Shown here piece after piece: positions 36,466 to 48,400 of a stretch of 64,000 nucleotides of DNA. The DNA is from Zea mays (Eukaryota; Streptophyta; Magnoliopsida; Poales; Poaceae), in contig NC_050099.1 in assembly GCF_902167145.1 (NCBI RefSeq), positions 246,214,588-246,278,587 of the forward strand, read 5' to 3'. How positions within the stretch are numbered: the stretch's first letter is position 1; every line of letters begins with the position of its first letter. The position numbers were made by a program, and so were the translations under genes. Under the pieces are notes generated by a model that saw only the letters and a program-made list of their open reading frames with translations, was not told where the DNA came from and did no database searches.

Positions 36466-38202
36466 TGTCGGCGTTTCGAGACAGGGGGGGTCCCTAAGCC
36501 GACGAGTGAGTGTGCTGCGTGCCCCAGCCCAGATGGGTCGAGCGCGTGGGCGAGCGCGAAGGGGGGAGAGGCGAGGTGGCCGGAGTCGAGCGTGAGAGAG
36601 GTGGAAGTCCCGCGGCCTTCGTGTTCGTCCCGCGCCCAGGTCAGGTGCGCTTGCAGTAGGGGGGTTACAAGCGTCCACGCGGGTGAGGGAAGCGAGCGGC
36701 CCCAAGAGAGCGCCTGTCCCGTCCTCGGTCCCGCGCGGCCAACCTTCTCTAAGAAGGCCCTGGTCCTCCCTTTTATAGTCGTAAGGAGAGGATCCAGGTG
36801 TACAATGGGGGGTGTAGCAGAGTGCTACGTGTCTAGCGGAGAGAGAGCTAGCGCCCTAGGTACATGCCAATGTGGCAGCCGGAGAGATCTTGGCACCTTG
36901 CTGGCGTGATGTCGTGGCTGTCGGAGGTGCGTCGGAGCCTGGCGGAGGGACAGCTGTTGGAGCGGTCGAGTCCCCGCTGACGTCGTCCTGCTTTCGTAAG
37001 AGAGCTGGGGGCCACCGTCGTCATAGAGTTTGTGGAGCGTCATCATTGCCCATCCGGCGGAGCTGGCCGGATGGGACGTCGGTCTTGTTCTCCGTGACCC
37101 GAGTCGATTCGGGGTAGGATGATGATGGCGCTTCCTGTTGACGTGGCGGGTCTGTGCCCTAGGCAGGGTGACGTGGGGGCTCCTCCGAAGCCGAGTCTGT
37201 CTTCTGTTGCCGAGGCCGAGCCCGAGCCATGGGGTCGGGCGAGGCGGAAGTCGTTCGGCCGAGGCCAGGGCAGAGTCCGAGCCCTGGGGTCGGGCGAGGC
37301 GGAGTTTCGTCGTCTTCCGGGTCTTAGCCCGAGTCTGAGCCCTGGGGTCGGGCGAGGCGGAGTTTCGTCGTCTTCCGGGTCTTAGCCCGAGTCCGAGCCC
37401 TGGGGTCGGGCGGAGCGGAGTTCGCCGTCTTCCGGGTCTTAGCCCGAGTCCGAGCCCTGGGGTCGGGCGGAGCGGAGTTCGCCGTCTTCCGGGTCTTAGC
37501 CCGAGTCCGAGCCCTGGGGTCGGGCGGAGCGGAGTTCGCCGTCTTCCGGGTCTTAGCCCGAGTCCGAGCCCTGGGGTCGGGCGGAGCGGAGTTCGCCGTC
37601 TTCCGGGTCTTAGCCCGAGTCCGAGCCCTGGGGTCGGGCGGAGCGGAGTTCGCCGTCTTCCGGGTCTTAGCCCGAGTCCGAGCCCTGGGGTCGGGCGGAG
37701 CGGAGTTCGTCGTGGCGCCTTTGGCAAGGCCTGTCTGCCTGTCAGACTCACTCTGTCGAGTGGCACCGCAGTCGAAGTGGCGCAGGCGGCGCTGTCCTTC
37801 TGTCAGACTGGCCAGTGGAGCGGTGGAGTGACGGCGGTCACTTCGGCTCTGCCGGGGGCGCGTGTCAGGATAAAGGTGTCAGGCCACCTTTGCGTTAAAT
37901 GCTCCTGCAATTTGGTCAGTCGGTGTGGCGATTTAGTCAAGGTTGCTTCTGAGCGAAGCCAAGGCCTTGGGCGAGCCGGTGATGTGTCCGCCGTAAAAAG
38001 GGGGGCCTCGGGCGAGACGGAAGTCTCTCGAGGTCGGCTGCCCTTGGCCGAGGCTAGGCTCGGGTGAAGCGTGATCGAGTCACTCGTGTGGACTGATCCC
38101 TGACTTAATCGTACCCATCAGGCCTTTGCAGCTTTATGCTGATGGGGGTTACCAGCTGATAATTAGGCGCCTTGAGGGTACCCCTAATTATGGTCCCCGA
38201 CA
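36466..38202 (-). repeat. 3' LTR of element E
   Basis: 1,737 bp. On the minus strand TATAAAAG lies at 36777-36770. The stretch 37255-37710 holds eight tandem copies of a 57-bp unit, one more than the 5' LTR. Confidence 0.94.
37255..37710. repeat. 57-bp tandem repeat in the 3' LTR of E (8 units)
   Basis: Units of 57 bp containing CGAGCCCTGGGGTCGGGC and GTCTTCCGGGTCTTAGC recur eight times. Read as protein they give an artefactual repeated frame of Arg, Pro, Leu and Gly. The 5' LTR of E has seven units (49600-49978) and the 3' LTR of D about four (60185-60440). Confidence 0.92.
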
Positions 38203-41200
38203 GTAGCCCCCGAGCCTCGAAGGGAGTGTTAGCACTCGCTTGGAGGCTTTCGTCGCACTTTTTTGCAAGGGGACCAGCCTTTCTCGGTTGCATTTTATTC
38301 CGGTGGGTGCGCGCGAGCGCACCCGCCGGGTGTAGCCCCCGAGGCCTCGGAGGAGTGGTTACACTCCTTCGAGGTCTTAATACCTTGCGTAATGCTTCGG
38401 CTGGTCTGGTCGTTCCCTCATGCGAACTAGCCGTAGCCCGGGTGTACGGTCGGGGCCCAAGCTCTTGGGCTGGTATGTTGACGCTGTCAACGGGTTGGCC
38501 GGAGCCGGTTTTGCGAGAGCAGCCCCCGAGCCTCTGCACAGGGCGAGAGGTCGATCAGGGACAGACTCGACTTTTTACATACGCCCCTACGTCGCCTTTC
38601 CGCAAGGAGGAGGGGGGGAGTGCGCCATGTTACCCTCGATGGGCACCGAACATGGTGTCTCCGGTGAGCTGCAAGCGGGTAATCCGAGTGGACGTCCGTG
38701 CCCCGTTCGTTGGGGTCGGCTAGGGGCCCAGAGGCACGCCCAAAAGTACCTGCGGGTGATTTGCCGGACCCGGTCCCCTGGCGACAGGGTCCGAGGGCTC
38801 GATGCCTCCCTCCGATGGGATTCCGTTACAAGATCGTTCCCGCTGGTCTCGGAAATGTCCTAGGGTACCTCGGGAGCGCAGCCCGAGCCTCGGTTATGTA
38901 TCGAACGTACCCCTGGTCATCCCTCGCTCGGTGTCTGAGGCGACTGTGAACCCTTCGGGGGCCAGCCTTCGAACCCCTGATCAGTAATGGGCGCGGAGCC
39001 CGAGTAGCCTGAGGCGGCCATGGAACCCTTCGGGGGGCTGGCCTTCGAACCCCTGACCAGTAGTGGGTGTCGGGCCCACGCGATCTGAGGCGACTGTTGA
39101 ACCCTTCGGAGGGCCAGCCTTCGAACCCCTGATCAGTAGGGGGGGCTCGGAGCCCGGTTCCTTCGCGGAGAAGGATCCCTTTCGGGGTATCCCCCTTTCC
39201 CGGTCCCTGTTGCAAGAGATAGAGAAAGAGGAAAACGGAAAAGGATACGAAATCGAACGACGTGGCGTACCTTTTCTGACGCGGTTATTACGGCGAAGGT
39301 GAAGCGTCGCGCGCTCCTCCCGTCAGAGGCGCCGCCTGTCCCGCCGCGGAGTAAGTGCGACGGGGCGAGTGGTTGGCGGGGCGGCCGTTGCGCGTGCGCG
39401 ATCCGTTCGAGGAACGGGTCACGGGTGCACCGTCTTCACTCCGTGAGAGGAGGCTCTCTTGCTGTCCCAGGATGGGACGTGAGCCTGGCTGACGACGTGA
39501 CCGCTGCGCCCGCCCGCCTGCCACCGCCATTACTGCCGGCCCACTTTCGGTTGCTTTGACCGACGCGCCAGGCTGGCGCTGTTGGGTCGCCCCGAGTCGC
39601 GGCATAGGCTCCGCAACCGAAGAGGCGCGATGGTGGCACAATTGGCGGTGCGGTTGCTTGCATGCAGCAACTGGCGCGCCGGTTGCTTGACGCGTGTGCC
39701 TGGGTTCCCAAGCTGGCGTGTCAGAAGTCGGAGAAGCGCGTCCACCTGGCGCGGTTGCATGCCGCCTGCATGGCTGCCTGTCCCTTCCGCCCGTTGGCCT
39801 GGGCAAAAGTGGGGGTCGCTTGTAACCGCTGGACGGTCGTGCGCACCACGCGCGGCGGTTTGGCTTCTTCTGCCCTGAGCTGGTTTGCATGACATGCGGG
39901 ACCCAGCCCCCGAGTCGCAGGGGAGGGCCTTGGAGCGTGTTGGAGAAGATTCAGCCCGCGGCGTCTGGGGGCGTACGTGGGGAGAGTTGCCTTTAAAAGG
40001 AGGGGGACTCCTTTCAGAAGGCAACCATGTCTTCTTCCTCCCCTATGCGTCGTGTCTTTCCACCTTCCAAGCCCCCGGATGGGGGGTATCCGCCGCCTTC
40101 CCGCTTCCTCGTTGGAGGAACGCAACTCCATGGGAGTTGGTACCTCTCAGCCATCGTTCGGCTTCAAGGATTTTCATCAGCCGGCCCGGCCGCACCCCTA
40201 CGCCGGCGATCACCCAGGATGGTGACCACCCGTTTCTGGGTGGGGAAGAGCAAGCCGGGCCGCGACCTGGGTCCCACCCTCAGCTTCAAGGATGTTCATC
40301 ATCCCCGCTGGGGTGGGGACCACGCTGAGCCGGCGCTCTACCTCCCGCGCGGGTCCGCGGGTCACCCTTTCCCGCGGCGTTTGGGGGTGGAGGCGCTCGC
40401 TGGCCCTGCGGGCGGCGCGGACTTAGACAGCGCGGGGCTGATTGACGGCGGGCGTCGTCACCTCCAGCGTGTCGGAGTCGTCGGCCGGGCTTCCGGCGGC
40501 CCCTCCTGCCGGAGGGCGACCGCCGCGCCATGTGCACGGGAGGACCACCCACGATGCCGCGCGCTGTTAGGGCGGCGTTCGTGTTCTGGGGTGGTCCTGC
40601 TTTTGCACTGGGACGGCGCCCTCGCGCAGAGGCCGGTGCCCCACTCATCTGGGAGGATTTGAGTGGGGATCTGCCGGGGGGCTGGGGTCCCCTGCCATCG
40701 GCACCGAGGCGGCTCGAGAAGTCCCCGTCGCCGACGGGATCACTGCCACCACCCGCGCCCGGGCCACCGTGCCGGCGTGCTTGTCCTCGCCCCTCGAGCG
40801 TCGGCGGGGGCGAGGGCAGGATCGCAGCAGCGCCGACCCACTGTCGCCGTAGTCAGGATGGGCGGCGGCGTGCCACCCGTCAGTCTTCCGTTGCTCCGCA
40901 GGCCTTCCCCCTCGGAGTGGGGTCGTTCGTACCTGCGGAGGGGGAACCGGAGTTCCGTTTGTAGCGGCACTTCGAATGCCAGTGTTTTTTGTTCATTGTG
41001 GCTGTCGGGGCCTGAACATGTATGTAATTTCGGCACGGAGCCGTGTTTTTTCCTTATTTTCGAGCACTAAGTCTCGCCCGTTGATTATCAGAACCGCTTT
41101 ACCAAGCATGAGTCGCCCCGTGTCAAGGTGACGAGTGAGGTATCCGTATCCCGGAGGCGTAGGAATCCCTCGGCCCGTTCGGCCTTATTGTCTGGGGCTA

Positions 41201-42234
41201 CTCTAGCTTAGTTGAAGAGACCCCTCGGCCGCCCTTCGATGGACCGAGGCTAGGGGTAGCGATATCAGTATGAACAGAGGCGGAGTTGGCTCGAGAATGG
41301 GAACCTGGTTGGCCGGAGCCTAGTTGTGTAGTCTGTCAGTGGAGCCGACGCCAAAGTCGATCAGCCGAGGCCTCGGGTCGGGCTGGCGCCCTTGGAAGCC
41401 GGTTGACCGAGGCCCCAGGGGTAACCGGCCGAGCCGCCTGCTCGGGCCGGATTCCCGGAGAAGTCCTTGAACCACGTCGCCGTCCGAGGCTAGGTCGGAC
41501 TTCGCTGAAGACGTCGTCGATGCCGAGGGTGCTACGGCTCCCTTCAGCGTGAAGACCCGAGCCTGCAGGATCAGACCGTCTTGTAGCGTGTGCCTTCTGC
41601 GGCCGCCGAGGCCAGGAAACACACCCTCGTCGCGCTTGCGAAGCTGCGTCTTTTTTCCTCTTGTTTCGAGCATCTGGACTCTGTCGGTAACAGGGATGTT
41701 TGTGTGAGCGAGAGTTGCTTCTCGCGGAAGGGACGAGTGAGGTATCCGTATCCCAGAGGCGTGGGAATCCCTCGGCTCGGTCGGCCTTGCCGCTTACACG
41801 TACTTTCACCCGTCCATGAGGCCCTGTCCCCGACTTAGTCGAGAAAGCTTGAAGGACTGCTTCGGCAGGAGAGCTTCCGAACGTGAAGACTTGTTCGGTC
41901 CACGGAGTCGCTTTATCCGAGCGCGAGTTACTTCTCGCAGAAGGTGATGAGTGAGGTATCCGTATCCCGGAGGCGTAGGAGTCCCTCGGCTCGGTCAGCC
42001 TTGGCTGCTTACGTGTACTTCGTCGTTTCCAGGATCCGCTTTCCGAAGTAGTCAAGAAGCACGAAAGAAATCCTGCTGAAAAGAGATCCTTTTTCGAGGA
42101 AAAATTCGACGCAGAGGGGGTCTCCCCCCTTTTAGCCCCCGAGGGAGGGTCGGGCTTTGCCGAGGCTAGGCCGACCCTTCCTTGACGACTAAACTTTGCG
42201 TAGGTGCGAGGTATATGAACAACTTGAAAACATC
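38203..42234 (-). other. Element E 3' non-coding region between pol and 3' LTR
   Basis: About 4 kb, GC rich. The polypurine-like tract CGAGGCTCGGGGGCTAC on the minus strand (38219-38203) abuts the LTR. Imperfect tandem units of about 70 bp with CCTTCGAACCCCTGATCAGTA lie at 38940-39150. Three dispersed copies of a 60-80-bp sequence with GAGGTATCCGTATCCC lie at 41129, 41731 and 41948. The middle holds an antisense ORF (40027-41070). The minus-strand frame at 41336-42271 is low in complexity and overlaps the end of pol in another frame, so I do not call it a gene. Confidence 0.75.
40027..41070 (+). CDS. Antisense ORF in element E, unknown function, one internal stop
   Basis: This frame runs opposite to element E. 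It starts MSSSSPMRRVFPPSKPPDGG at 40027 with A at position -3 (CAACCATG), meets TGA at 40660-40662 after 211 codons, and goes on in the same frame to 41070. TTTAAAAG at 39992-39999 lies only 27 bp before the ATG, and GTTGCCTT/AAGGCAAC (39986-39993 and 40018-40025) make a small hairpin there. Downstream is a T-rich stretch after CACGGAGCCGTG. Antisense ORFs between pol and the 3' LTR are described for Tat-lineage elements of grasses (for example gene 23 of Grande). A second frame (40530-40964) is also open, so the true coding frame of the second half is uncertain. I recognise no domain; it could be a chance frame in GC-rich DNA. Confidence 0.4.
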
Positions 42235-45200
42235 TTAAGGGTAGAAGCGACGTAGCTGTTTGATGTTCCAAGCGTTGCCGTAGATCTCGCCTTGATTGTT
42301 GGCCAGCTTGTATGTTTCGGGCTTCAGAACTTTGGCGATGACGAATGGCCCTTCCCAGGGGGGCGTGAGCTTGTGCCTCCCTCGGGCGTCTTGCCGCAGC
42401 CGAAGCACCAGATCGCCCACCTGGAGGTCTCGGGACCGGACCCCTCGGGCGTGGTAGCGTCGCAGGGACTGCTGGTACCGCGGCGAGTGTAGTAAGGCCT
42501 TGTCCCGAGCTTCCTCCAGCTGGTCCAGCGATTCCTCTCGGCTAGCTTGGTTGCTTTGATCGGTGTAGGCCCTCGTCCTCGGGGAGCCGTACTCCAGGTC
42601 AGTGGGCAAGATAGCTTCAGCCCCGTAGACCAGGAAAAACGGCGTGAAACCCGTGGCACGACTCGGCGTCGTCCTTAGGCTCCAGACCACCGAGGGGAGT
42701 TCCTTCATCCATCGCTTGCCGAATTTGTTGAGGTCGTTGTAGATCCGAGGTTTGAGCCCTTGTAGAATCATGCCGTTGGCACGCTCTACTTGCCCATTCG
42801 TCATGGGACGAGCCACGGCGGCCCAGTCCACCCGGATATGGTGATCCTCGCAAAAATCCAAGAATTTTTTGCCGGTGAACTGGGTACCGTTGTCGGTGAT
42901 GATGGAGTTCGGGACCCCGAAGCGATGGATGACGTTGGTGAAGAACGCCACCGCCTGCTCGGACCTGATGCTGTTCAGAGGTCGGACCTCGATCCACTTG
43001 GAGAATTTGTCGATGGCGACCAGCAGGTGCGTGTAGCCCCCGGGCGCCTTCTGCAAGGGACCGACGAGGTCCAGACCCCATACAGCGAAGGGCCAGGTGA
43101 TGGGTATCGTCTGCAGAGCCTGAGCGGGCAGGTGAGTCTGCTTCGCATAGAATTGGCACCCTTCGCAGGTGCGGACAATTCTAGTGGCGTCAGCCACCGC
43201 CGTTGGCCAGTAGAAGCCTTGTCGCAAAGCATTCCCGACAAGGGCTCGGGGCGCTACGTGGTGGCCGCAAGCCCCCGAGTGCATTTCTTGCAGCAGTTCC
43301 CGACCTTCGGCGATGGAGATGCATCGCTGGAGGATGCCCGAGGGGCTGCGATGGTAGAGCTCCTCTTCGTCGCCCAGCAAGACGAATGACTTGGCGCGTC
43401 GCGCTACCCGCCGAGCCTCGACTTGGTCGAGGGGTAGCTCTCCTTGACGGAGATATTGCAGGTACGGGGCCTGCCAATCTTGATCTGGCGTGGCCCCGCT
43501 CTGCTCTTCCTCGACGTCCAGTGCCTCGCCCTCGGGGGCCGAGGGTACCTCGGGCTGTGCCGAGGGTACCTCGGGCTGAGCCGAGGGTACCTCGGGCTCG
43601 GGCGCGTCGCCGAGCTTGACGGAGGGTTGATGCAGATCCCGGGAGAAGACGTCCGGGGGGACCGTCGTTCGCCCCGAGGCTATTTTAGCCAGCTCATCTG
43701 CAGTTTCGTTGTAGCGCCGAGCGATGTGGTTGAGCTCGAGCCCGAAGAACTTGTCTTCCAGGCGCCGAACCTCGTCGCAGTAGGCCTCCATCTTCGGGTC
43801 GCGGCAGTGGGAGTTCTTCATGACTTGGTCGATGACGAGCTGCGAATCACCGCGGGCGTCGAGGCGTCTGACCCCTAGCTCGATGGCGATCCGCAATTCG
43901 TTGACCAGAGCTTCGTACTCGGCCACATTGTTGGACGCCGGGAAGTGGAGGCGCAGCACGTAGCGCAGGTGCTTCCCGAGGGGTGAGATGAAGAGCAGGC
44001 CCGCGCCGGCTCCCGTCTTCATCAGCGACCCGTCGAAAAACATGGTCCAGAGCTCCGGTTGGATCGGAGCCGTTGGCAGCTGGGTGTCGACCCATTCGGC
44101 CACGAAATCCGCCAACACCTGGGACTTGATGGCCTTCCGAGGGGCGAACGAGATCGTTTCGCCCATGATTTCCACCGCCCACTTTGCGATCCTGCTCGAG
44201 GCCTCTCGGCACTGGATGATCTCCCCCAGGGGGAAGGATGACACCACATTTACCGGATGAGACTCGAAGTAGTGTCGCAGCTTCCGCCTTGTCAGGATCA
44301 CAGCATACAACAGCTTTTGAACTTGTGGGTAGCGGATCTTAGTCTCGGACAGCACTTCGCTGATGAAGTAGACCGGCCTCTGAACGGGCAATGCATGCCC
44401 TTCCTCTTGCCTCTCGACCACAATCGCGGCGCTAACCACCTGAGTGGTCGCGGCGACGTAGACCAAGAGGGCTTCTCCGTCCGCCGGGGGCACCAAGACA
44501 GGCGCCTTTGTAAGGAGCGCCTTCAGGTTGCCGAGGGCTTCCTCGGCCTCAGGGGTCCAAGCGAAACACTCGGCCTTCCTTAAGAGGCGGTACAGAGGTA
44601 GACCTCTTTCGCCGAGGCGTGAGATGAAGCGGCTCAGGGCCGCGAGGCATCCCATGACCCTCTGTACACCTTTTAAGTCCTTGATGGGTCCCATGCTGGT
44701 GATGGCCGCGATCTTCTCCGGGTTGGCTTCGATGCCTCGCTCGGAGACGATGAACCCTAGGAGCATGCCTCGGGGCACCCCGAAGACACACTTCTCAGGA
44801 TTGAGCTTGACTCCTTTCGCCTTGAGACACCGGAATGTCACTTCAAGGTCGGAGAGGAGGTCGAGAGCCTTTCTTGTCTTGACTACGATGTCATCGACGT
44901 AGGCCTCGACTGTGCGACCGATGTGTTCGCCGAACACATGGTTCATGCACCGCTGGTACGTCGCGCCCGCATTCCTCAAACCGAACGGCATGGTGACGTA
45001 GCAGTACATGTCGAACGGCGTGATGAAAGAAGTCGCGAGCTGGTCGGACTCTTTCATCCGGATCTGGTGATACCCTGAGTAGGCATCGAGGAAGGACAGG
45101 GTTTCGCACCCAGCGGTGGAATCCACGATTTGGTCGATGCGAGGCAGAGGGTAGGGAACCTTCGGACATGCTTTGTTGAGACCAGTGTAGTCGACACACA

Positions 45201-45483
45201 TCCGCCATTTCCCCCCTTTCTTCCTCACAAGCACAGGGTTGGCAAGCCATTCGGGATGGAATACCTCTTTGATGAACCCTGCTGCCATTAGTTTGTGGAT
45301 CTCTTCGCCAATCACTCTGCGCTTCTCCTCGTCGAATCGGCGCAGTGGCTGCCTGACGGGTCGGGCTCCGGCCCGAATATCCAGCGAGTGCTCGGCGACA
45401 TCCCTCGGTATGCCGGGCATGTCCGAGGGACTCCACGCAAAGACGTCGGCGTTTGCGCGGAGAAAGTCGATGAGCACTGCTTC
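42235..45483 (-). CDS. Element E pol: RT, RNase H, archaeal-type RNase H, integrase
   Basis: Open for over 1,080 codons, following in frame after the TAG at 45486-45484. Numbering from the first Met (45477): RT with CVDYTGLNKACPK (94-106) and YVDD at 193-196; first RNase H around 335-465; second, plant/archaeal-type RNase H around 476-600 with FDGS, EYEAL and RGDSQLV; a repeated PEVPSAQ linker (629-648); integrase zinc region with CGHH and CEGC (737-774); integrase core Asp803, Asp862, Glu898 with 35 residues between the last two. No chromodomain is seen at the C terminus, as expected for Tat elements. This pol appears intact and may still be functional if expressed. Confidence 0.93.
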   Translation of the reverse strand, partial: EAVLIDFLRANADVFAWSPSDMPGIPRDVAEHSLDIRAGARPVRQPLRRFDEEKRRVIGEEIHKLMAAGFIKEVFHPEWLANPVLVRKKGGKWRMCVDYTGLNKACPKVPYPLPRIDQIVDSTAGCETLSFLDAYSGYHQIRMKESDQLATSFITPFDMYCYVTMPFGLRNAGATYQRCMNHVFGEHIGRTVEAYVDDIVVKTRKALDLLSDLEVTFRCLKAKGVKLNPEKCVFGVPRGMLLGFIVSERGIEANPEKIAAITSMGPIKDLKGVQRVMGCLAALSRFISRLGERGLPLYRLLRKAECFAWTPEAEEALGNLKALLTKAPVLVPPADGEALLVYVAATTQVVSAAIVVERQEEGHALPVQRPVYFISEVLSETKIRYPQVQKLLYAVILTRRKLRHYFESHPVNVVSSFPLGEIIQCREASSRIAKWAVEIMGETISFAPRKAIKSQVLADFVAEWVDTQLPTAPIQPELWTMFFDGSLMKTGAGAGLLFISPLGKHLRYVLRLHFPASNNVAEYEALVNELRIAIELGVRRLDARGDSQLVIDQVMKNSHCRDPKMEAYCDEVRRLEDKFFGLELNHIARRYNETADELAKIASGRTTVPPDVFSRDLHQPSVKLGDAPEPEVPSAQPEVPSAQPEVPSAPEGEALDVEEEQSGATPDQDWQAPYLQYLRQGELPLDQVEARRVARRAKSFVLLGDEEELYHRSPSGILQRCISIAEGRELLQEMHSGACGHHVAPRALVGNALRQGFYWPTAVADATRIVRTCEGCQFYAKQTHLPAQALQTIPITWPFAVWGLDLVGPLQKAPGGYTHLLVAIDKFSKWIEVRPLNSIRSEQAVAFFTNVIHRFGVPNSIITDNGTQFTGKKFLDFCEDHHIRVDWAAVARPMTNGQVERANGMILQGLKPRIYNDLNKFGKRWMKELPSVVWSLRTTPSRATGFTPFFLVYGAEAILPTDLEYGSPRTRAYTDQSNQASREESLDQLEEARDKALLHSPRYQQSLRRYHARGVRSRDLQVGDLVLRLRQDARGRHKLTPPWEGPFVIAKVLKPETYKLANNQGEIYGNAWNIKQLRRFYP

Positions 45484-48400
45484 CTATTTGGGGTCGAGCC
45501 CGGAACCGATTCGGATCTGCTTGGTGGTGTCGCCACTGGGGTCGAGAGGGACGGCCTTGACCGTCTCCGCTGGCTCGAAGTTGCCGGCATGGCGCTTCAC
45601 GTCTGGCACCTCCTTGGAGAGGTTCTCTAGGTCGGCGATGAGGGCCTCGGACTCGGCGAGGGCCTCGGCGTATTCCACGCACTCCACGTCGCATTCGAAC
45701 GAGTGTTTGTACGTGGGGCCGACGGTGATGACCCCGTTGGGGCCCGACATCTTGAGCTTCAGGTAGGTGTAGTTGGGGACGGCCATGAACTTCGCGTAGC
45801 ATGGCCTCCCTAGTACGGCGTGGTAGGTTCCTCGGAACCCGACCACCTCGAACGTCAGGGTCTCCCTTCGGAAGTTGGAGGGCGTCCCGAAGTAGACGGG
45901 GAGGTCGAGTCGCCCGAGGGGCTGGACGCGCTTCCCAGGGATGATCCCGTGGAAGGGCGCAGCGCCTGCTCGGACGGAGGATAGATCGACGCGCAGGAGC
46001 TTGAGGGTCTCGGCGTAGATGATGTTGAGGCAGCTGCCCCCATCCATCAGGACCTTGGTGAGCCTGACATTGCCGACAACGGGGTCGACGACGAGCGGGT
46101 ATTTCCCCGGGCTCGGCACATGGTCGGGGTGGTCGGCCTGGTCGAAGGTGATGGGCTTGTCGGACCAGTCTAGGTAGACTGGCGCCGCCACCTTCACCGA
46201 GCAGACCTCCCGGCGCTCTTGCTTGCGATGCCGAGCCGAGGCATTCGCCGTATGCCCTCCATAGATCATGAAGCAGTCGCGGACCTCGGGGAACTCTCCT
46301 GCTGGGTGATCTTCGTTCTTGTCGTCGTCGCGGGCCCTGCCACCCTCGGCGGGTGGCCCGGCCCTGTGGAAGTGACGCCGAAGCATAACGCACTCCTCGA
46401 GGGTGTGCTTGACGGGCCCCTGATGGTAGGGGCACGGCTCCTTGAGCATCTTGTCGAAAAGGTTTGCACCTCCGGGGGGCTTCCGAGGGTTCTTGTACTC
46501 GGCGGCGGCGACAAGGTCCGCGTCAGCGGCGTCGCGTTTCGATTGCGACTTCTTATTGCCTTTCTTCTTGGCGCCGCGCGGAGCAGACGCCTCGGGAGCT
46601 TCTTCCGATGGGCGGCCCTGGGGCTGCTTGTCCTTTCGGAAGATAGCCTCGACCGCCTCCTGGCCAGAGGCGAACTTGGTGGCGATGTCCATCAGCTCGC
46701 TCGCCCTGGTGGGGGTCTTGCGACACAGCTTGCTCACCAGGTCGCGGCAAGTGGTGCCGGCGAGGAACGCGCCGATGACATCCGAGTCGGTGATGTTGGG
46801 CAGCTCGGTGCGCTGCTTCGAGAATCGCCGGATGTAGTCCCGGAGCGACTCCCCCGGCTGTTGCCGGCAGCTTCAAAGGTCCCAGGAATTCCCGGGGCGC
46901 ACGTATGTGCCCTGGAAATTGCCAGCGAAGGCTTGGACCAAGTCGTCCCAGTTGGAGATCTGCCCCGGAGGCAGGTGCTCCAACCAGGCGCGAGCAGTGT
47001 CGGAGAGGAACAGGGGTAGGTTACGGATGATGAGGTTGTCGTCGTCCGTCCCACCCAGTTGGCAGGCAAGGCGGTAGTCCGCGAGCCACAGTTCCGGTCT
47101 CGTTTCCCCCGAGTACTTCGTGATAGTAGTCGGGGGTCGGAACCGGGTCGGGAATGGCGCCCGTCGGATGGCCCGACTGAAGGCCTGCGGACCGGGTGGT
47201 TCGGGCGAGGGACTCCGATCCTCCCCGCTGTCGTAGCGCCCCCCACGCCTGGGGTGATAGCCTCGGCGCACCCTTTCGTCGAGGTGGGCCCGACGGTCGC
47301 GCCGATGGTGCTCGTTGCCGAGGTGGCCCGGGGCCGCATGCGCGGTGTTGCGCGTGCGCCCGGTGTAGACCGAGGCTTCCCGCATGAATCGGGAAGTCGC
47401 GGCGTGAGGTTCCGAGAGATATCCTTGCCTTCGGGAGGCAGTGCTCTCGGCCCGTCGGGCCGCAGCGCCTTCCAGGAGATTCTTGAGCTCTCCCTGGATT
47501 CGCCGACCCTCGGTGGTTGATGGCTCCGGCATCGCGCGGATGAGCATCGCTGCGGCTGCCAGGTTCTGACCAACCCCGCTGGATGCGGGCGGCGGCCTGA
47601 CCCTGACATCGTTGGCGACGCGGTGCTGGAGACCTTGGGGCAGGTGACGTATTTCTCCGGCCAGGGGTTGGCCCGCCCATGCCTGTCCGACGTCCCGACG
47701 GATCGGCTCAAGCGCTCCTGTTCCCTCGTTGAGCCTGGCCTGCGCCTCGCGGACTTGCTCGAGTTGTGGGTCGTAACCCCCCGCCGGAGCGGGGACCACA
47801 GCTAGCTCCCGTGGGATGTCGGCGCGAGGCACCGGCCTAGGGAGATCACTGTCCTCCGGCATGCCGAGATGGTTGCCTTCGGAGGGATCCCCTAGCTCGA
47901 TGTGGAAACATTCGCGGCTTGGGCCGCAGCTCTCGTTGCCAAGGCTGCGGCTTCCGTCGGAACAGTCGGAGAGGCAGTAGTCACATGCGGTCATGAAGTC
48001 CCGCACGGCACTGGGGTTGCCAAGTCCGGAGAAGTCCCAACAGACGCTGGGATCGTCATCTTCCTCGGACCCAGAGGGCCCGTAGGTCGAGACGTTCGTC
48101 AGTCGGTCCCAAGGCGACCGCATACGAAACCCCAGTGGGGTTGCATTCGCCTCAATAAGAGCGCCCGCCAAAACGAGGTCGTTTGGCGGGTTGAGGTCGA
48201 GTCGAAATGACGCAAGATGGGAGTTAGTCGGTACCTTTTGGTCGACGAGGAGCGACGTAGTCACATCGGGGACTAGTTGCACCGTCATCTCAGGTACGAG
48301 GGCGACGTCCTGCAGGCTTTCCGCGAGCGCGCCGACGTCGTCTTCTTGCTCGGGGTCAGCATGTCGCGGGGGGACGGCGCTTGCCTCCGTCTTGAACGCG

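Noticed and set aside
36825..37766. 313-codon minus-strand frame of repeated Arg-Pro-Leu-Gly units
   Set aside because: It is the 57-bp tandem repeat of the LTR of E; 57 is divisible by three, so a frame stays open by construction.
39288..39890. 200-codon minus-strand frame in E upstream of the antisense ORF
   Set aside because: GC-rich DNA with several overlapping frames on both strands; nothing favours this one.
41336..42271. 311-codon minus-strand frame overlapping the end of pol in E
   Set aside because: Basic, low-complexity composition, overlap with pol in another frame, and interleaved dispersed repeats; no sign of a domain.
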